64,000 nucleotides of DNA from Bacteroides reticulotermitis JCM 10512 (GCF_000517545.1 NZ_BAIV01000019.1:47568-111567); one strand, 5' to 3'; positions 1 to 8,390 are shown, counted from the first letter of the stretch. The notes: generated by a model not told the origin, from the sequence alone. Numbers and translations: made by a program.

Positions 1-234
1 TTGCTATGCTTTTATGCTATAATATATCTGACCAAGTCGCCACATGTTTATAAGATAGCTCAAATTGTTTCCGAAATATACCTTATCTGGGGACTCACTC
101 AGTTCTTTAAAACAACATCGTGGATCAAAACTCTATTGAAGGTTTTGTTAAGTCTGGTCATGGCATTAATAATCATGTTGATTATCATCTCTATTGCCTT
201 TCTAATACTTCAAATCTATAATGTGAAATTATAA
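1..234 (+). CDS. C-terminal end of a membrane protein (partial)
   Basis: The reading frame is open from the first base of the window and stops at 232-234, so only the last 77 residues are visible and the true start lies upstream. The visible part is strongly hydrophobic, with a likely membrane helix around residues 45-72 and a possible weaker one near the beginning. No family motif can be recognised. It could be the tail of any small polytopic membrane protein. Confidence 0.45.
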   Translation: MLCFYAIIYLTKSPHVYKIAQIVSEIYLIWGLTQFFKTTSWIKTLLKVLLSLVMALIIMLIIISIAFLILQIYNVKL

Positions 235-333
235 ATAGTGCACAATACTCCAATCATTAAGCCAAACTATTGCCCAAGATGCCAATACAAAGTGGACAAT
301 AGTTTACTTATCATTGGGCGATTTAGATATCGC

Positions 334-948
334 TTATTCCGCATTCTCTTTTAGCCACTTCAACCTGCGCATATCCGGTAGATGCTTTACTGAGAAGTGT
401 TCGAACTTAGCATTGAATCCTTTCCCATCGGGACATGCACCCATTAAACCAATCATTACCGGACAATTGTCTTGCAACCACGCATTACGCATCATTACGT
501 AATCTTTGTCGTCGAATGAATAGTATATTTCTACGGCATCCAATCGTCTGACAGCCTTGATCCAAACGAATGGAACCGGTTTGTCTAGAGTTATCACACT
601 CCAGTCACTGGTTTTATGTGTAACTACAGCACTTAGATTATATTTGCCATCTACAAACTCGATACCCGTCTTGATGTAGTTCTCATGATCGATACGCAGC
701 ATTAGCCCGGATTGGTCGAAGCGGACTTTATAGTCACCAGATATTTTGACTTTCACTTCAAACTCCCCGCCATAGGTCGTGTATAGAAAAGGTGCATCAT
801 CCACCGTAAACCCGTAATGCGAGATACGCCAATAATCACTCTGCGGGGTTACGAACATGGAAAGGGTATTGTTTTTAATCTCCCATCTCTCCGGTTCGTT
901 AAACCATTGCATCTTCTCCAAAGTTTGAGAATGACCCATCTGGCACAT
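334..948 (-). CDS. DUF1349 family protein (concanavalin-like fold)
   Basis: The product (up to 204 aa) matches the DUF1349 family: an early WFNEPERWE segment, the strand-rich TPQSDYWR stretch, and a core reading DQSGLMLRI followed by a GIEFVDGKYNLS segment, as in the family's beta-sandwich. The fold is that of concanavalin-like lectins/glucanases, but the function is unknown; it has no signal peptide, so it is probably cytosolic. Start is uncertain: ATG at 948 is the longest option, but homologues as I recall them begin close to the ATG at 912 (MQWFNEPE). It is transcribed divergently from the LuxR-type gene at 1164, from a promoter region with a perfect palindrome at 1095-1112. Confidence 0.8.
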   Translation of the reverse strand: MCQMGHSQTLEKMQWFNEPERWEIKNNTLSMFVTPQSDYWRISHYGFTVDDAPFLYTTYGGEFEVKVKISGDYKVRFDQSGLMLRIDHENYIKTGIEFVDGKYNLSAVVTHKTSDWSVITLDKPVPFVWIKAVRRLDAVEIYYSFDDKDYVMMRNAWLQDNCPVMIGLMGACPDGKGFNAKFEHFSVKHLPDMRRLKWLKENAE

Positions 949-1094
949 AATAGCACCAATATGGCTAAAATACTTTTTTTCATTGTTACATCATTTATTA
1001 AATTTATATTGCTTTATCACCTTTGTCTATGAGCGAATAATACGGCAACGGTTACTAACAACTTTGTGATTGAAGAAATAACCATCAGGAAGTA

Positions 1095-1112
1095 TTATCT
1101 TTGCAAAGATAA
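1095..1112. promoter_or_regulatory. Palindromic divergent -7 promoter elements
   Basis: TTATCTTTGCAAAGATAA is a perfect 18-bp inverted repeat. It contains a Bacteroides -7 element (TAnnTTTG) on the plus strand at 1096-1103 (TATCTTTG) and the same octamer on the minus strand at 1111-1104, back to back. On the minus strand an ATTG at 1135-1132 lies 20 bp upstream, as expected of a -33 element. The plus copy would drive the gene at 1164 and the minus copy the gene ending its 5' side at 948. Only one polymerase could occupy the site at a time, which implies mutually exclusive firing. Confidence 0.65.
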
Positions 1113-1163
1113 AAGCTTGTGAACGAATAGACAATACTGATTAATAACCATTTTTGATACGAT

Positions 1164-1928
1164 ATGAGTATAGTATCGACCTTAAACAAAGAACTGCTTG
1201 CACAGCCGTTTGGTGATGACGGCAACGAAGCTGCCCTGTTAGAACAGGGACAACGAATAGCGTACGGATATGCTAAAGTAGAGAATTCGCTTGCAGTATT
1301 AAGTGATCTGAAGTCCAATAGAAGTTACATATACAGTGGTGGGTTTGCCGAAAAGATGGGTTTAACAGAAAAGGGAGCTGTCAGACAGATCAACTCTATC
1401 TGGGAAGAAGATATCTTCAATCGGATTCATCCCGACGATCTTGCTCAGAAGCATCTGCTCGAACTTCAGTTCTTTCATTTATTGAAAACCCTCCCAATAG
1501 TCGAACGTTCGGATTACCACATTGTCAGTAAGATGAGGATGAAGGGTGGGGCGGGAGAGTATATCACCATACTGCATCGAATGTTTTATGTGTGCAGTTG
1601 TCCGTCGGGTAATTTATGGTTAGCTGTCTGTCTCTATAATTTCCCGTACGAGAGCGAGACACTTGAAATCTCCAGTGGTATAATTATCAATTCCGCTACG
1701 GGAGATATAGTCCGGTCTGACAAGGAGAAATGCGTGGATCTCCTGTCTTCCAGAGAGAAAGAGATCTTGCAACTGATCGACAGGGGGAAAATAAGCAAAG
1801 ATATATCTGAACTATTATCCATCAGCAAAAACACGGTTGACAGGCATCGGCAGAATATCTTGGAGAAATTGAGGGTTAAAAACTCGATTGAAGCCTGTCG
1901 GATTGCTAAACTAATGAAGCTTATTTAG
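1164..1928 (+). CDS. LuxR-family transcriptional regulator with PAS-like sensor domain
   Basis: 254 aa. The C-terminal ~60 residues form a LuxR/FixJ helix-turn-helix: LSSREKEILQLIDRGKISKD, then ELLSISKNTVDRHRQNIL, the canonical DNA-contact helix. The N-terminal ~180 residues have a PAS-like look (the segment IWEEDIFNRIHPDDLAQKH is typical of PAS_3 linkers) and probably sense a small ligand. This arrangement is common in Bacteroides as a stand-alone regulator with no receiver domain. Its target is unknown; the divergent DUF1349 gene sharing its promoter region is the obvious candidate, along with autoregulation. Confidence 0.85.
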   Translation: MSIVSTLNKELLAQPFGDDGNEAALLEQGQRIAYGYAKVENSLAVLSDLKSNRSYIYSGGFAEKMGLTEKGAVRQINSIWEEDIFNRIHPDDLAQKHLLELQFFHLLKTLPIVERSDYHIVSKMRMKGGAGEYITILHRMFYVCSCPSGNLWLAVCLYNFPYESETLEISSGIIINSATGDIVRSDKEKCVDLLSSREKEILQLIDRGKISKDISELLSISKNTVDRHRQNILEKLRVKNSIEACRIAKLMKLI

Positions 1929-2058
1929 TATATGCAGGCCATGCCGATCGACTTGATACATAGAAAAGTGCCCGATTGCTTTCCCAAAAAGAGAAGATGG
2001 TATATATTTACGCCAAATTAGTTCGATTTACTTGATACTTACAATCAGTCGTACGTTT

Positions 2059-2685
2059 ATGGAGGAATTTTGGGAAACGAGTTTTAGAGAGAAGCAAGAG
2101 ATGTGGGGATTCGAATCGACTCACTCTGCCGCTGCCGCCTTAGCGTTGTTTCGTGAGAACAGCTTGCAGAAGATACTTATACCCGGATTCGGCTATGGAC
2201 GCAACGCCCGGTTGTTTATTGACGATGGTTTTGATGTGACCGGAATCGAAATCTCAGAGACGGCAATTGCCTTGGCGAAGAAACATTCTGGAGAGAATCT
2301 AAAGGTATACCATGGTTCGGTTGTCGATATGCCGTTCGATCAGGTGCTATACGACAGCGTTTTCTGTTATGCGTTGATTCATCTGCTCAATTCGAGAGAG
2401 CGGGTTAAACTGATTAGAGACTGTTTTAGCCAACTTCGACAAGGTGGGTATATGGTTTTTGTAACTGTCTCCAAAGATTACCCGACTTATGGCAGAGGTC
2501 GCCAGTTGAGTAAAGACCGTTTTGAAACGATGCCCGGTGTTAATCTTTACTTTTATGATCCTGACACCATCAGAAGAGATTTTGGAAAGTATGGACTGGT
2601 TGATTTTGTGCGTATAGATGAGGCTGCAAACTCCACTGATCATAAGCTTTCGTTGAAGTTCTGGTACATAGTCTGTCGAAAGTAA
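2059..2685 (+). CDS. Class I SAM-dependent methyltransferase
   Basis: 208 aa from the ATG at 2059 (MEEFWETSFREK); an upstream in-frame TTG at 2032 is possible but lacks support. Motif I of the Rossmann methyltransferases is clear (ILIPGFGYGRNARLF), followed by the acidic end of strand 2 (VTGIEIS), motif II (VVDMPFDQVLYDSVF) and the post-II segment HLLNSRERVKLIRDCFSQLR. The overall pattern resembles TehB/thiopurine-type methyltransferases. The substrate cannot be told from sequence. It converges with the pabC-like gene (26-bp gap), with no obvious operon partner. Confidence 0.85.
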   Translation: MEEFWETSFREKQEMWGFESTHSAAAALALFRENSLQKILIPGFGYGRNARLFIDDGFDVTGIEISETAIALAKKHSGENLKVYHGSVVDMPFDQVLYDSVFCYALIHLLNSRERVKLIRDCFSQLRQGGYMVFVTVSKDYPTYGRGRQLSKDRFETMPGVNLYFYDPDTIRRDFGKYGLVDFVRIDEAANSTDHKLSLKFWYIVCRK

Positions 2686-2711
2686 GCCAAGCACAAAGCA
2701 CTTGGATGCTG

Positions 2712-3314
2712 TCACGTCAAATAACGCAAAGACTGAATGTCCATGCTGATATTGTCTTCTAAGTCAATTAACGCATTTATAAAGAATACACGTTCGTACT
2801 GAGTCAGGTCTTCTTGCCTGATTTCTCTTTCCTGAATGAGACCTTTGTCGAGTAAGTACTCTCGCTTCGTTCCCCGCAAGAGGTAGCTTGTCGGTGTATA
2901 GAGTCCGTTTGGGGATTGGAAAACAAGATTGGCAAAAGAAGCATCCGTAACCAGCCTGTCTTTAATCAGAATCATATCATCGCATCCCGACTTCTCAAGC
3001 AACCTGTTCAAGTCGCTGCGGTCGGCGTATTTATAATCGTAGCTTATGTGATTAGCGTTGACCACACCAACAGATTGTATCGAACGGAACTGATAAGGAG
3101 TACACTCCACACTGACTATGCGTGTGTTGTAGAGCACCCGACATTTATAAAGCCCGCTCTTTTTATCTTCCGGGATTAGTTGCGCTAACACGGAAAGGTC
3201 GATACTTGTTCCGAAGAACTGTTGCAAGGTACGATTGACCCTCATTTGATGGTAGTCCAAGTTATACAGAACCCCATCTTTTAACTTGATCGCTTCAGAG
3301 AATAATGTATTCAT
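2712..3314 (-). CDS. pabC: Aminotransferase class IV protein, probable 4-amino-4-deoxychorismate lyase
   Basis: 200 aa, PLP-dependent class IV fold. Expected role: eliminates pyruvate from aminodeoxychorismate to give p-aminobenzoate for folate synthesis. Seen: the N-terminal LFSEAIKLKDGVLYNLDYHQMRVN segment start and the C-terminal VTDASFANLVF motif that precedes the cofactor-binding region. It is shorter than E. coli PabC (about 270 aa) but typical of the compact Bacteroides version. The ATG overlaps the pabB stop by four bases (ATGA, 3311-3314), so translation is coupled to pabB. The context (pabA-pabB-pabC) makes this assignment stronger than sequence alone would. Confidence 0.82.
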   Translation of the reverse strand: MNTLFSEAIKLKDGVLYNLDYHQMRVNRTLQQFFGTSIDLSVLAQLIPEDKKSGLYKCRVLYNTRIVSVECTPYQFRSIQSVGVVNANHISYDYKYADRSDLNRLLEKSGCDDMILIKDRLVTDASFANLVFQSPNGLYTPTSYLLRGTKREYLLDKGLIQEREIRQEDLTQYERVFFINALIDLEDNISMDIQSLRYLT

Positions 3315-4297
3315 ACGAAAGGTAGGTATATTTTTTCAAGAACTTCTTCATACTCTTTATTCGGATCACTGTTGATTGTGATTCCTCCTCCACTGCGGAA
3401 GTACTTTTGTCCTTCCACCTCTTCGATGTAGCGAATCAGCACAGCACTATCCAACTCCTTACCGTCGAAATAACCAAAAACGCCTGTGTAGAAACCTCTC
3501 GGTTTCGATTCGGCATGGCGGAGTATGTCAGTCGTCGATCTTTTCGGAGCACCGGAGATTGAACCGGCCGGAAGCATGCGAAAGATAATATCACCCAAAT
3601 GAGCCGGATAGTCACTAGCCAAGTTACCGGCTACTTCCGAACTTACTTGCAAGATGTCTTGCCGACTGGTCCGGATACGATCGATATAGCGGAAACGCTC
3701 TACACAAATATCACTAGCTACCATACCCAAATCATTGCGTAATAGGTCGACAATCGTATAGTGCTCGGCAGTCTCTTTGGTATCTGCCAGAATGGTTTCT
3801 TCCGCATTTTCGACCTCCGCGCTAATCGTACCTTTCATCGGATTGGTCGATATTCTGCCGTTGGCTATCTTGACAAACCGTTCCGGGGAGAAGCATACAA
3901 ACTGTCCCGGTACGTAAAGTCGGTAAGGCGATTTGCTCCGAAAGAATATTTCTGGTAGCGTAAGCGAAACCTCTATCGGCGTTTGAATTGTCAGGTTGGC
4001 CAGAAACGAATTCCCTTGTTGCAGGCCTTCCATCACAACATCGAACTTCTGTTTGTATGCCTCGAAAGAAATGGGATTGATGATAAGTCCAACCTCCTCT
4101 GTCCGGTGGGAACAACTACCGTCCGAAGATGCATTGCCTTCCTTTGTACACTGGAACAGCACCTCTTGCTGGCGGGTAGGATTTTCAAGGAAGAAACCTC
4201 CGCTTAGTTCAAAATCGACAATGAATAAAAAAGGAGTTCCATTCGCTCCACTTTGGTTCATTCGCTCCTTTAGTTCGTCTATCGTTATCTTTTTCAT
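3311..4297 (-). CDS. pabB: Aminodeoxychorismate synthase component I
   Basis: 328 aa from the ATG at 4297 (MKKITIDELKERM), chosen because it overlaps the pabA stop codon in an ATGA arrangement; the longer frame upstream of it is the antisense-like overlap with pabA. Chorismate-binding enzyme: aminates chorismate with ammonia supplied by PabA. Diagnostic motifs are NPMKGTISA, VDLLRNDLGMV, LPAGSISGAPK and the late FRSGGGITINSDP. The N-terminal non-catalytic region is much reduced compared with E. coli PabB (about 450 aa), as in other Bacteroidota. Middle gene of the pabA-pabB-pabC run. Confidence 0.93.
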   Translation of the reverse strand: MKKITIDELKERMNQSGANGTPFLFIVDFELSGGFFLENPTRQQEVLFQCTKEGNASSDGSCSHRTEEVGLIINPISFEAYKQKFDVVMEGLQQGNSFLANLTIQTPIEVSLTLPEIFFRSKSPYRLYVPGQFVCFSPERFVKIANGRISTNPMKGTISAEVENAEETILADTKETAEHYTIVDLLRNDLGMVASDICVERFRYIDRIRTSRQDILQVSSEVAGNLASDYPAHLGDIIFRMLPAGSISGAPKRSTTDILRHAESKPRGFYTGVFGYFDGKELDSAVLIRYIEEVEGQKYFRSGGGITINSDPNKEYEEVLEKIYLPFV

Positions 4298-4857
4298 AAG
4301 AAGTTGGTTACTATGTTTTTCCCGGCAGGTGTCATGATCGATTCCGGATGAAACTGCACTCCATGCACATTCCATTCCTTGTGCGAAAGAGCCATAATGT
4401 CGCCCGCCTCATCGATAGCGGTCACTTCGAGTGAGCCGGGAAGAGAATCTTTGGCGACCAACCACGAATGGTAGTGTCCGATGGAAATAAAATCGGGCAT
4501 ATCTCTGAATAAAGTAGTATGATCGAGCAGGCGAGCCCTATCCTTGATGCCGTGAAGAGGTTGATCCATGCGATATATCTCCGCTCCGAAAGCTTGCGCG
4601 ATTGCCTGATGCCCCAGACATATTCCTAAGATGGGGACAGATGAGGCCAGTTCCTTTATAATATCCAAAATATTTCCCGCCTCCGATGGGACTCCCGGTC
4701 CGGGAGAAATTATGATCCGATCATAGCGCGACGCCTCTTTCACGCTAATCTCATTATTGTATCTGATCGCTATGGACGTTGCCGGAACAGCCTCTTTTAT
4801 CAAGTGATAGAGGTTGTACACAAATGAGTCATAGTTGTCAATGAGCAATACGTTCAT
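4294..4857 (-). CDS. pabA: Aminodeoxychorismate/anthranilate synthase glutamine amidotransferase
   Basis: 187 aa, class I glutamine amidotransferase that releases ammonia from glutamine for PabB. It opens with the family signature LLIDNYDSFVYNL; the oxyanion region is ISPGPGVPSEAG; the nucleophile is the Cys in GICLGHQAIAQAFG; the His-Glu pair lies in VQFHPESIMTP. TrpG is closely related, but the next gene is pabB rather than trpE, so PabA is preferred; dual use for tryptophan synthesis is possible. Its stop overlaps the pabB start by four bases. A -7 element lies about 20 bases upstream of the ATG. Confidence 0.92.
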   Translation of the reverse strand: MNVLLIDNYDSFVYNLYHLIKEAVPATSIAIRYNNEISVKEASRYDRIIISPGPGVPSEAGNILDIIKELASSVPILGICLGHQAIAQAFGAEIYRMDQPLHGIKDRARLLDHTTLFRDMPDFISIGHYHSWLVAKDSLPGSLEVTAIDEAGDIMALSHKEWNVHGVQFHPESIMTPAGKNIVTNFL

Positions 4858-4877
4858 GTCTGCAATTAAAGTTTAGG

Positions 4878-4885
4878 CAAAGATA
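4878..4885 (-). promoter_or_regulatory. -7 element of the pabABC promoter
   Basis: The minus strand reads TATCTTTG, an exact TAnnTTTG element, 20 bases upstream of the pabA start. This would give a very short leader. No clear -33 TTTG was seen at the usual 19-21 bp distance. It suggests that the pab cluster is transcribed separately from the VOC gene upstream. Confidence 0.5.
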
Positions 4886-4897
4886 ATCGGTTTTTCT

Positions 4898-5776
4898 TTA
4901 TTTACCGGCTTGAATGTAATCAACAATCTCTTGGACCAGTAGCAATAACTTCTTTTCAATATCCCGATTCAACTCATCTGGATTCGCAAAGTTCGGTTCC
5001 TCGGTCAATACCACTTCCAGAACCGAATACTGAGGCATGGCAGGTTGCTGCTTATTCCATTCCGAATGCTTCAGAACTTCCCAATACTCTTTTTGAATTG
5101 CAGCGTTTTGTCCCATCAACCAGAGTTCGAATCGTAACTTCTCATGATTCAGTACGATGCCGAAGCGCAATTTCCGTTCCCTGAGGAAGTCATTGGAAAA
5201 GGGGAAATAGGTAAAATCCATATAACCCGGTGATACATTCCCCAAAGAATATTCACTCAACGCCCCCTTTTCGAGGAAAGCTTTCAGGCCTGTGACGCTC
5301 TTTTGTAAGTCACGGTACGCTTTCTGAACAATACCTTTTTGCAAGATCTCTTTGTATACGGCTAGGTACTCGTTCTCTTTCACGGCGTCCTTGTATTTCT
5401 CGTGCAACTCCCGTGCGGAATAGATATAGATCAGGTTACCGATTGGATCGTACAGGCTGAATGCCCTGTCACCCCATTCATGATCGGCTATTTCCTCAGC
5501 GAAAGAAAGTCCGTCTTGCTTAAGGCGTTCGTAGAGACCATCTACGTCATCAACTAACAGATTCAGCGTCACCCCTCCTGCGAAGAGTTCACTTTCCATA
5601 TCTTCCGTATTTCCTTGGAACGAAAGCAGTAAAGGCGTCTTTCCGCTTGGCAGGCAGATAACGATATACCAGCCCGCGTCGAAAGTCATGGTAGCCTGAA
5701 AGTATTTGCTGTAAAAGTCGACACACTCAGTTATTTTATCTGTATGAAAGGTGAAAGATAAGTCGTTGAATTTCAT
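4898..5776 (-). CDS. VOC-superfamily (glyoxalase/bleomycin-resistance-like) protein with extra C-terminal domain
   Basis: 292 aa. Residues about 1-125 are a VOC module: FTFHTDKITECVDFYSKYF at the start, then VTLNLLVDDVDGLYERLK and FSLYDPIGNLIYIYS at its end, the classic paired beta-alpha-beta-beta-beta layout. Residues about 130-290 form a second, unrelated domain (a DUF7000-like look: conserved SPGYMDFTYFPFSND and KLRFGIVLNHEKLRFELWL) of unknown role, seen elsewhere alone. Metal-binding residues of true glyoxalases cannot be assigned with certainty. It is the last gene of a minus-strand run of small stress/unknown proteins that starts at 8328. Confidence 0.75.
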   Translation of the reverse strand: MKFNDLSFTFHTDKITECVDFYSKYFQATMTFDAGWYIVICLPSGKTPLLLSFQGNTEDMESELFAGGVTLNLLVDDVDGLYERLKQDGLSFAEEIADHEWGDRAFSLYDPIGNLIYIYSARELHEKYKDAVKENEYLAVYKEILQKGIVQKAYRDLQKSVTGLKAFLEKGALSEYSLGNVSPGYMDFTYFPFSNDFLRERKLRFGIVLNHEKLRFELWLMGQNAAIQKEYWEVLKHSEWNKQQPAMPQYSVLEVVLTEEPNFANPDELNRDIEKKLLLLVQEIVDYIQAGK

Positions 5777-5803
5777 TTGTTTGTTTTTTAAGTTATAATT
5801 CTT

Positions 5804-6301
5804 TTATGTGCTACACGTAAATAAGGAGCCTATCCCAAGAAATAAGAATACCAGAACAAAACCGCAAACCCCTCCTAAAAGAATTGCGGCGGTCATCTGT
5901 TTACCGGAGAACCAATGCGATTGCTTAATTTCCCATAGAATATAGGTGGTAAGCGGTAGTACCAATAGCGATGCAGTAAGCAGGCCGGGTGTATATGCGT
6001 TGAGAAAAAGGGCCGAAAGGATGTGAGGGAGAAAAGAGTTGAGGAACAACATGCCCGAAAAAGCGGTGACTGCATATCGGTAGCTCTGAGGTGATGGATA
6101 AAACCTCCGTCCAAATACCAGCATGAAGCCCAGAACCGTGAAAAGCGAAACTGCTATGATGAATTGTTGCGAGCTAACAATCATCGGCATTTGCGGACCT
6201 AGTTCAGGTTTACCCATAAACAAGGCTTCCTCGATGTTGTGCAAGGCAAATACAAAAGGCAATGCTTGAACTGCTATCCGCGCTTTCTTCTTTTTCAGCA
6301 T
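5804..6301 (-). CDS. HXXEE domain membrane protein
   Basis: 165 aa integral membrane protein. The short motif HNIEEALF near residue 22 is the HxxEE signature that names the family; it is followed by about four predicted membrane helices (for example FIIAVSLFTVLGFMLVFG and the last helix AAILLGGVCGFVLVFLFLG). The function of the family is not known. It begins 5 bp after the MmcQ/YjbR gene, so the two are co-transcribed. Confidence 0.75.
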   Translation of the reverse strand: MLKKKKARIAVQALPFVFALHNIEEALFMGKPELGPQMPMIVSSQQFIIAVSLFTVLGFMLVFGRRFYPSPQSYRYAVTAFSGMLFLNSFLPHILSALFLNAYTPGLLTASLLVLPLTTYILWEIKQSHWFSGKQMTAAILLGGVCGFVLVFLFLGIGSLFTCST

Positions 6302-6306
6302 GACGA

Positions 6307-6669
6307 TTATAAACTCAAATATTCTAGCTGTTTCTTCTTCGGGAGTTTCTTGATGACTTCATCTACCGAATGATGGATAAGTTCCCTTATTAATTCATCA
6401 GGAACATCGCTATCGAGTATGACCAAGTTCCACTGCAATGTTTTGAAGTCAGTTGGAACTACGCCATTATATTTTTCGCGCAACTCAATCGATCTGGCTG
6501 CATCACATTTCAAATTAACCCTGAATACACCGTCTTTAGGTTCCAAGGCAACGTAAGCGAACATCTTTTCCATCACTTTAAACACCAATACATTATGTCC
6601 TAGAAAAGGCAGAGACTCACTACTTCCTTTAACGGATAAACAACATTCACGTAATTCCTCGATATTCAT
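6307..6669 (-). CDS. MmcQ/YjbR family protein
   Basis: 120 aa, about the family's usual length. It starts MNIEELRECCLSVKGSSESL and continues with LPFLGHNVLVFKVMEKMFAY and a late ELIHHSVDEVIKKLPKK helix, matching the CyaY-like fold of MmcQ/YjbR proteins, which are described as DNA-binding-like but have no settled function. It sits between alkD and the HXXEE gene on the same strand, with a 6-bp gap to alkD. Confidence 0.85.
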   Translation of the reverse strand: MNIEELRECCLSVKGSSESLPFLGHNVLVFKVMEKMFAYVALEPKDGVFRVNLKCDAARSIELREKYNGVVPTDFKTLQWNLVILDSDVPDELIRELIHHSVDEVIKKLPKKKQLEYLSL

Positions 6670-6675
6670 ACTAAT

Positions 6676-7388
6676 CTATTTTTTCATGGCTTCCGCTTTC
6701 ATATCAGCAGGCATCTTTTCGATGGCGTAACGCAGCGCCGTGCGAGGCATGACTGCCTTTTTAGAAACCACATACTCGAACACTTCCTCCCGGTGCGCTT
6801 CACTGGCTGCTTTAAGCATCCAACATATCCCTTCTGCACCAGATCGTCAGTATCCAATAAAAGAGTATCCGCTATTTCGAAGATCTCGTCCAGGAAGAAA
6901 CCTTTGCGGGCCGGAATAATCAGCGTTACGGCAGAAGCGCGTTTGACAAACCGTTTGGAAGACTTTGCCCACCTTTTCAGCTCTTCAATATATTCGGGAT
7001 ACTGCATCACAAACATACCGATGGTATGATTGCACAACGTGTCGCAATCCGCCCAGTTGGTCAGGTAGTCATGTACCCAATGCTCAAAGACTTTAAAGTC
7101 GGCAGGCGCATATTGTTTATGGAGAGATTCCGCCCAGTTGCAAGCTACAACCGACTCTTCCAGATAGCCCGCTTGCCAAAGCTCTTCGCATAAGTCGAAG
7201 ATCTCCTGTTTGGGCAAACCTTTTATTTGCTGAAAGCCATATTTAGCAATCTTGCTTACTTCTCCCATCTTTACGCCATGCACTTTGGCAGCTTCGCCTT
7301 CTTTAAAGAAGCGGTCCGATGAGGCTAATGTTTTCCGATCGCTGCTTTCGATCAACGCTTGACGGATATTATCAACTATGTGGGACAT
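6676..7388 (-). pseudogene. DNA alkylation repair protein, AlkD-like, single-base frameshift
   Basis: HEAT-repeat DNA glycosylase family that removes alkylated bases. The frame from the ATG at 7388 reads normally (GFQQIKGLPKQEIFDLCEEL, the HDYLTNWADCDTLCNHTIG core) until DLVQKGY near residue 187, then runs into unrelated residues and stops at 6699. Adding one base at about 6820-6826 restores WMLKAASEAHREEVFEYVV and the ending AEAMKK with a stop at 6676-6678, giving a normal 237-aa AlkD tail. The break may be a sequencing error (see finding on frameshifts). Its 5' end overlaps DUF2867 by 13 bases. Confidence 0.85.
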
Positions 7389-7903
7389 GACAGCAATCTT
7401 TTAAGGGTGTTCTGAAGAATGGATTTCACAATCACGGTGTGGAAAGGGCGAATAAAGAAGAAATAAACCTTCCCGAATATATTCTTGTAATGCACAAGAG
7501 TCAGCACCACGACCGTCTGCGAATCATCACGACTTGTCGTATAAACAGACATATAAGCATCGAGATGTTTATCGCTGAGTAGCACTACCGTTTCGTTATC
7601 CGATTTGGCGACTACCGACATGATGCCGTTGCTCCCTTTGCCTGCCCGAATTATCTCTTCAAACTTTTCGATATAATTATCAGTTTCGCCGGTCTCCAAT
7701 CCGAAGGGGCGAACAAGCAGGTTACGTACTTTGAATAATGCGTCCACCCAGTCGGGCACGACTGTCCAGAAGCTAATCATCATATCATCCGCCGACAGCT
7801 TTTGCGCTCCGGTCACTTCGCAAGCAAAAGCGTCCGTATAATTGGCGGGTAGATACTCTTGTGTTAGGCTATCAGTAGGAATGTCTGTTTTATAACTTTT
7901 CAT
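7376..7903 (-). CDS. DUF2867 family protein
   Basis: 175 aa. The pattern matches DUF2867: an early cysteine-containing stretch (DAFACEV), FWTVVPDWVDALFKVRN, the GETDNYIEKFEEI region, and the C-terminal VHYKNIFGKVYFFFIRPFH before a hydrophobic tail. This family is related to the SRPBCC/START-like folds in my recollection, but no reaction is established. Its ATG overlaps the DUF3788 stop by four bases and its own 3' end overlaps alkD, so the three are translationally coupled. Confidence 0.78.
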   Translation of the reverse strand: MKSYKTDIPTDSLTQEYLPANYTDAFACEVTGAQKLSADDMMISFWTVVPDWVDALFKVRNLLVRPFGLETGETDNYIEKFEEIIRAGKGSNGIMSVVAKSDNETVVLLSDKHLDAYMSVYTTSRDDSQTVVVLTLVHYKNIFGKVYFFFIRPFHTVIVKSILQNTLKRLLSCPT

Positions 7904-8328
7904 TTTAAGTTCTTTTTAAAGCGGACGACGGTTAGTAGATCTTGGAGCTGCTCATTGTCAGTGATGTCAAAAATCATAGGAATCAGACGTCCGATAGGTT
8001 TAGTTTGCATAAATGCCTGTTTGATTGTTTCCGAAATCTCCAACGTATCAATGGCTTCGAGATGTTTTTCGGTAAAGTAGAAACTTACCTTGAAGAAGCC
8101 TTCCCAGATGGACAGCCATAGAATCGTTTTTTTCTTATGAGTTACTTTGCAAAGCCATGCTTTACCATCATTGTAGTACCTCCACTCAGTTTCCAGTCCA
8201 TATTCCGGGCTAGTGATTGTGCTGGTGAAAGAAGCTAATGTGCTGTAAACCCGCACATCAAGTTCCTTGCTCAAAATCTCCTCCGATGGAAAAACCTCCG
8301 GATCTCTTAATAGCATTTGTGCTTCCAT
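7900..8328 (-). CDS. DUF3788 family protein
   Basis: 142 aa, first gene of the minus-strand run. It shows the DUF3788 hallmarks: LLRDPEVFPSEEILSKEL at the start, the EWRYYNDGKAWLCKVTHKKK strand pair, and WEGFFKVSFYFTEKH. Function unknown. The promoter is likely the minus-strand TATATTTG at 8376-8369. It is coupled to DUF2867 by an ATGA overlap at 7900-7903. Confidence 0.82.
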   Translation of the reverse strand: MEAQMLLRDPEVFPSEEILSKELDVRVYSTLASFTSTITSPEYGLETEWRYYNDGKAWLCKVTHKKKTILWLSIWEGFFKVSFYFTEKHLEAIDTLEISETIKQAFMQTKPIGRLIPMIFDITDNEQLQDLLTVVRFKKNLK

Positions 8329-8366
8329 ACCTACTTTGCTTTTACGTTTTTTGAAAGATTAGTTCT

Positions 8367-8390
8367 TGCAAATATAGTTTTATATTTGCA
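8367..8390. promoter_or_regulatory. Inverted repeat with -7 elements on both strands
   Basis: Ten-base arms TGCAAATATA and TATATTTGCA flank a 4-base centre (8377-8380). Each arm holds TATATTTG reading outward: plus strand at 8381-8388 and minus strand at 8376-8369. The minus element would start the DUF3788 operon with a leader of about 30 bases; the plus element could contribute to the gene at 8515. No -33 element is convincing on either side. The dyad could equally be a repressor site over the start point. Confidence 0.5.

Noticed and set aside
5120..5140. tRNA-like T-loop words (GTTCGAATC) in several places
   Set aside because: They fall inside protein-coding genes and have no cloverleaf arms around them; no tRNA or rRNA gene was found in the window.
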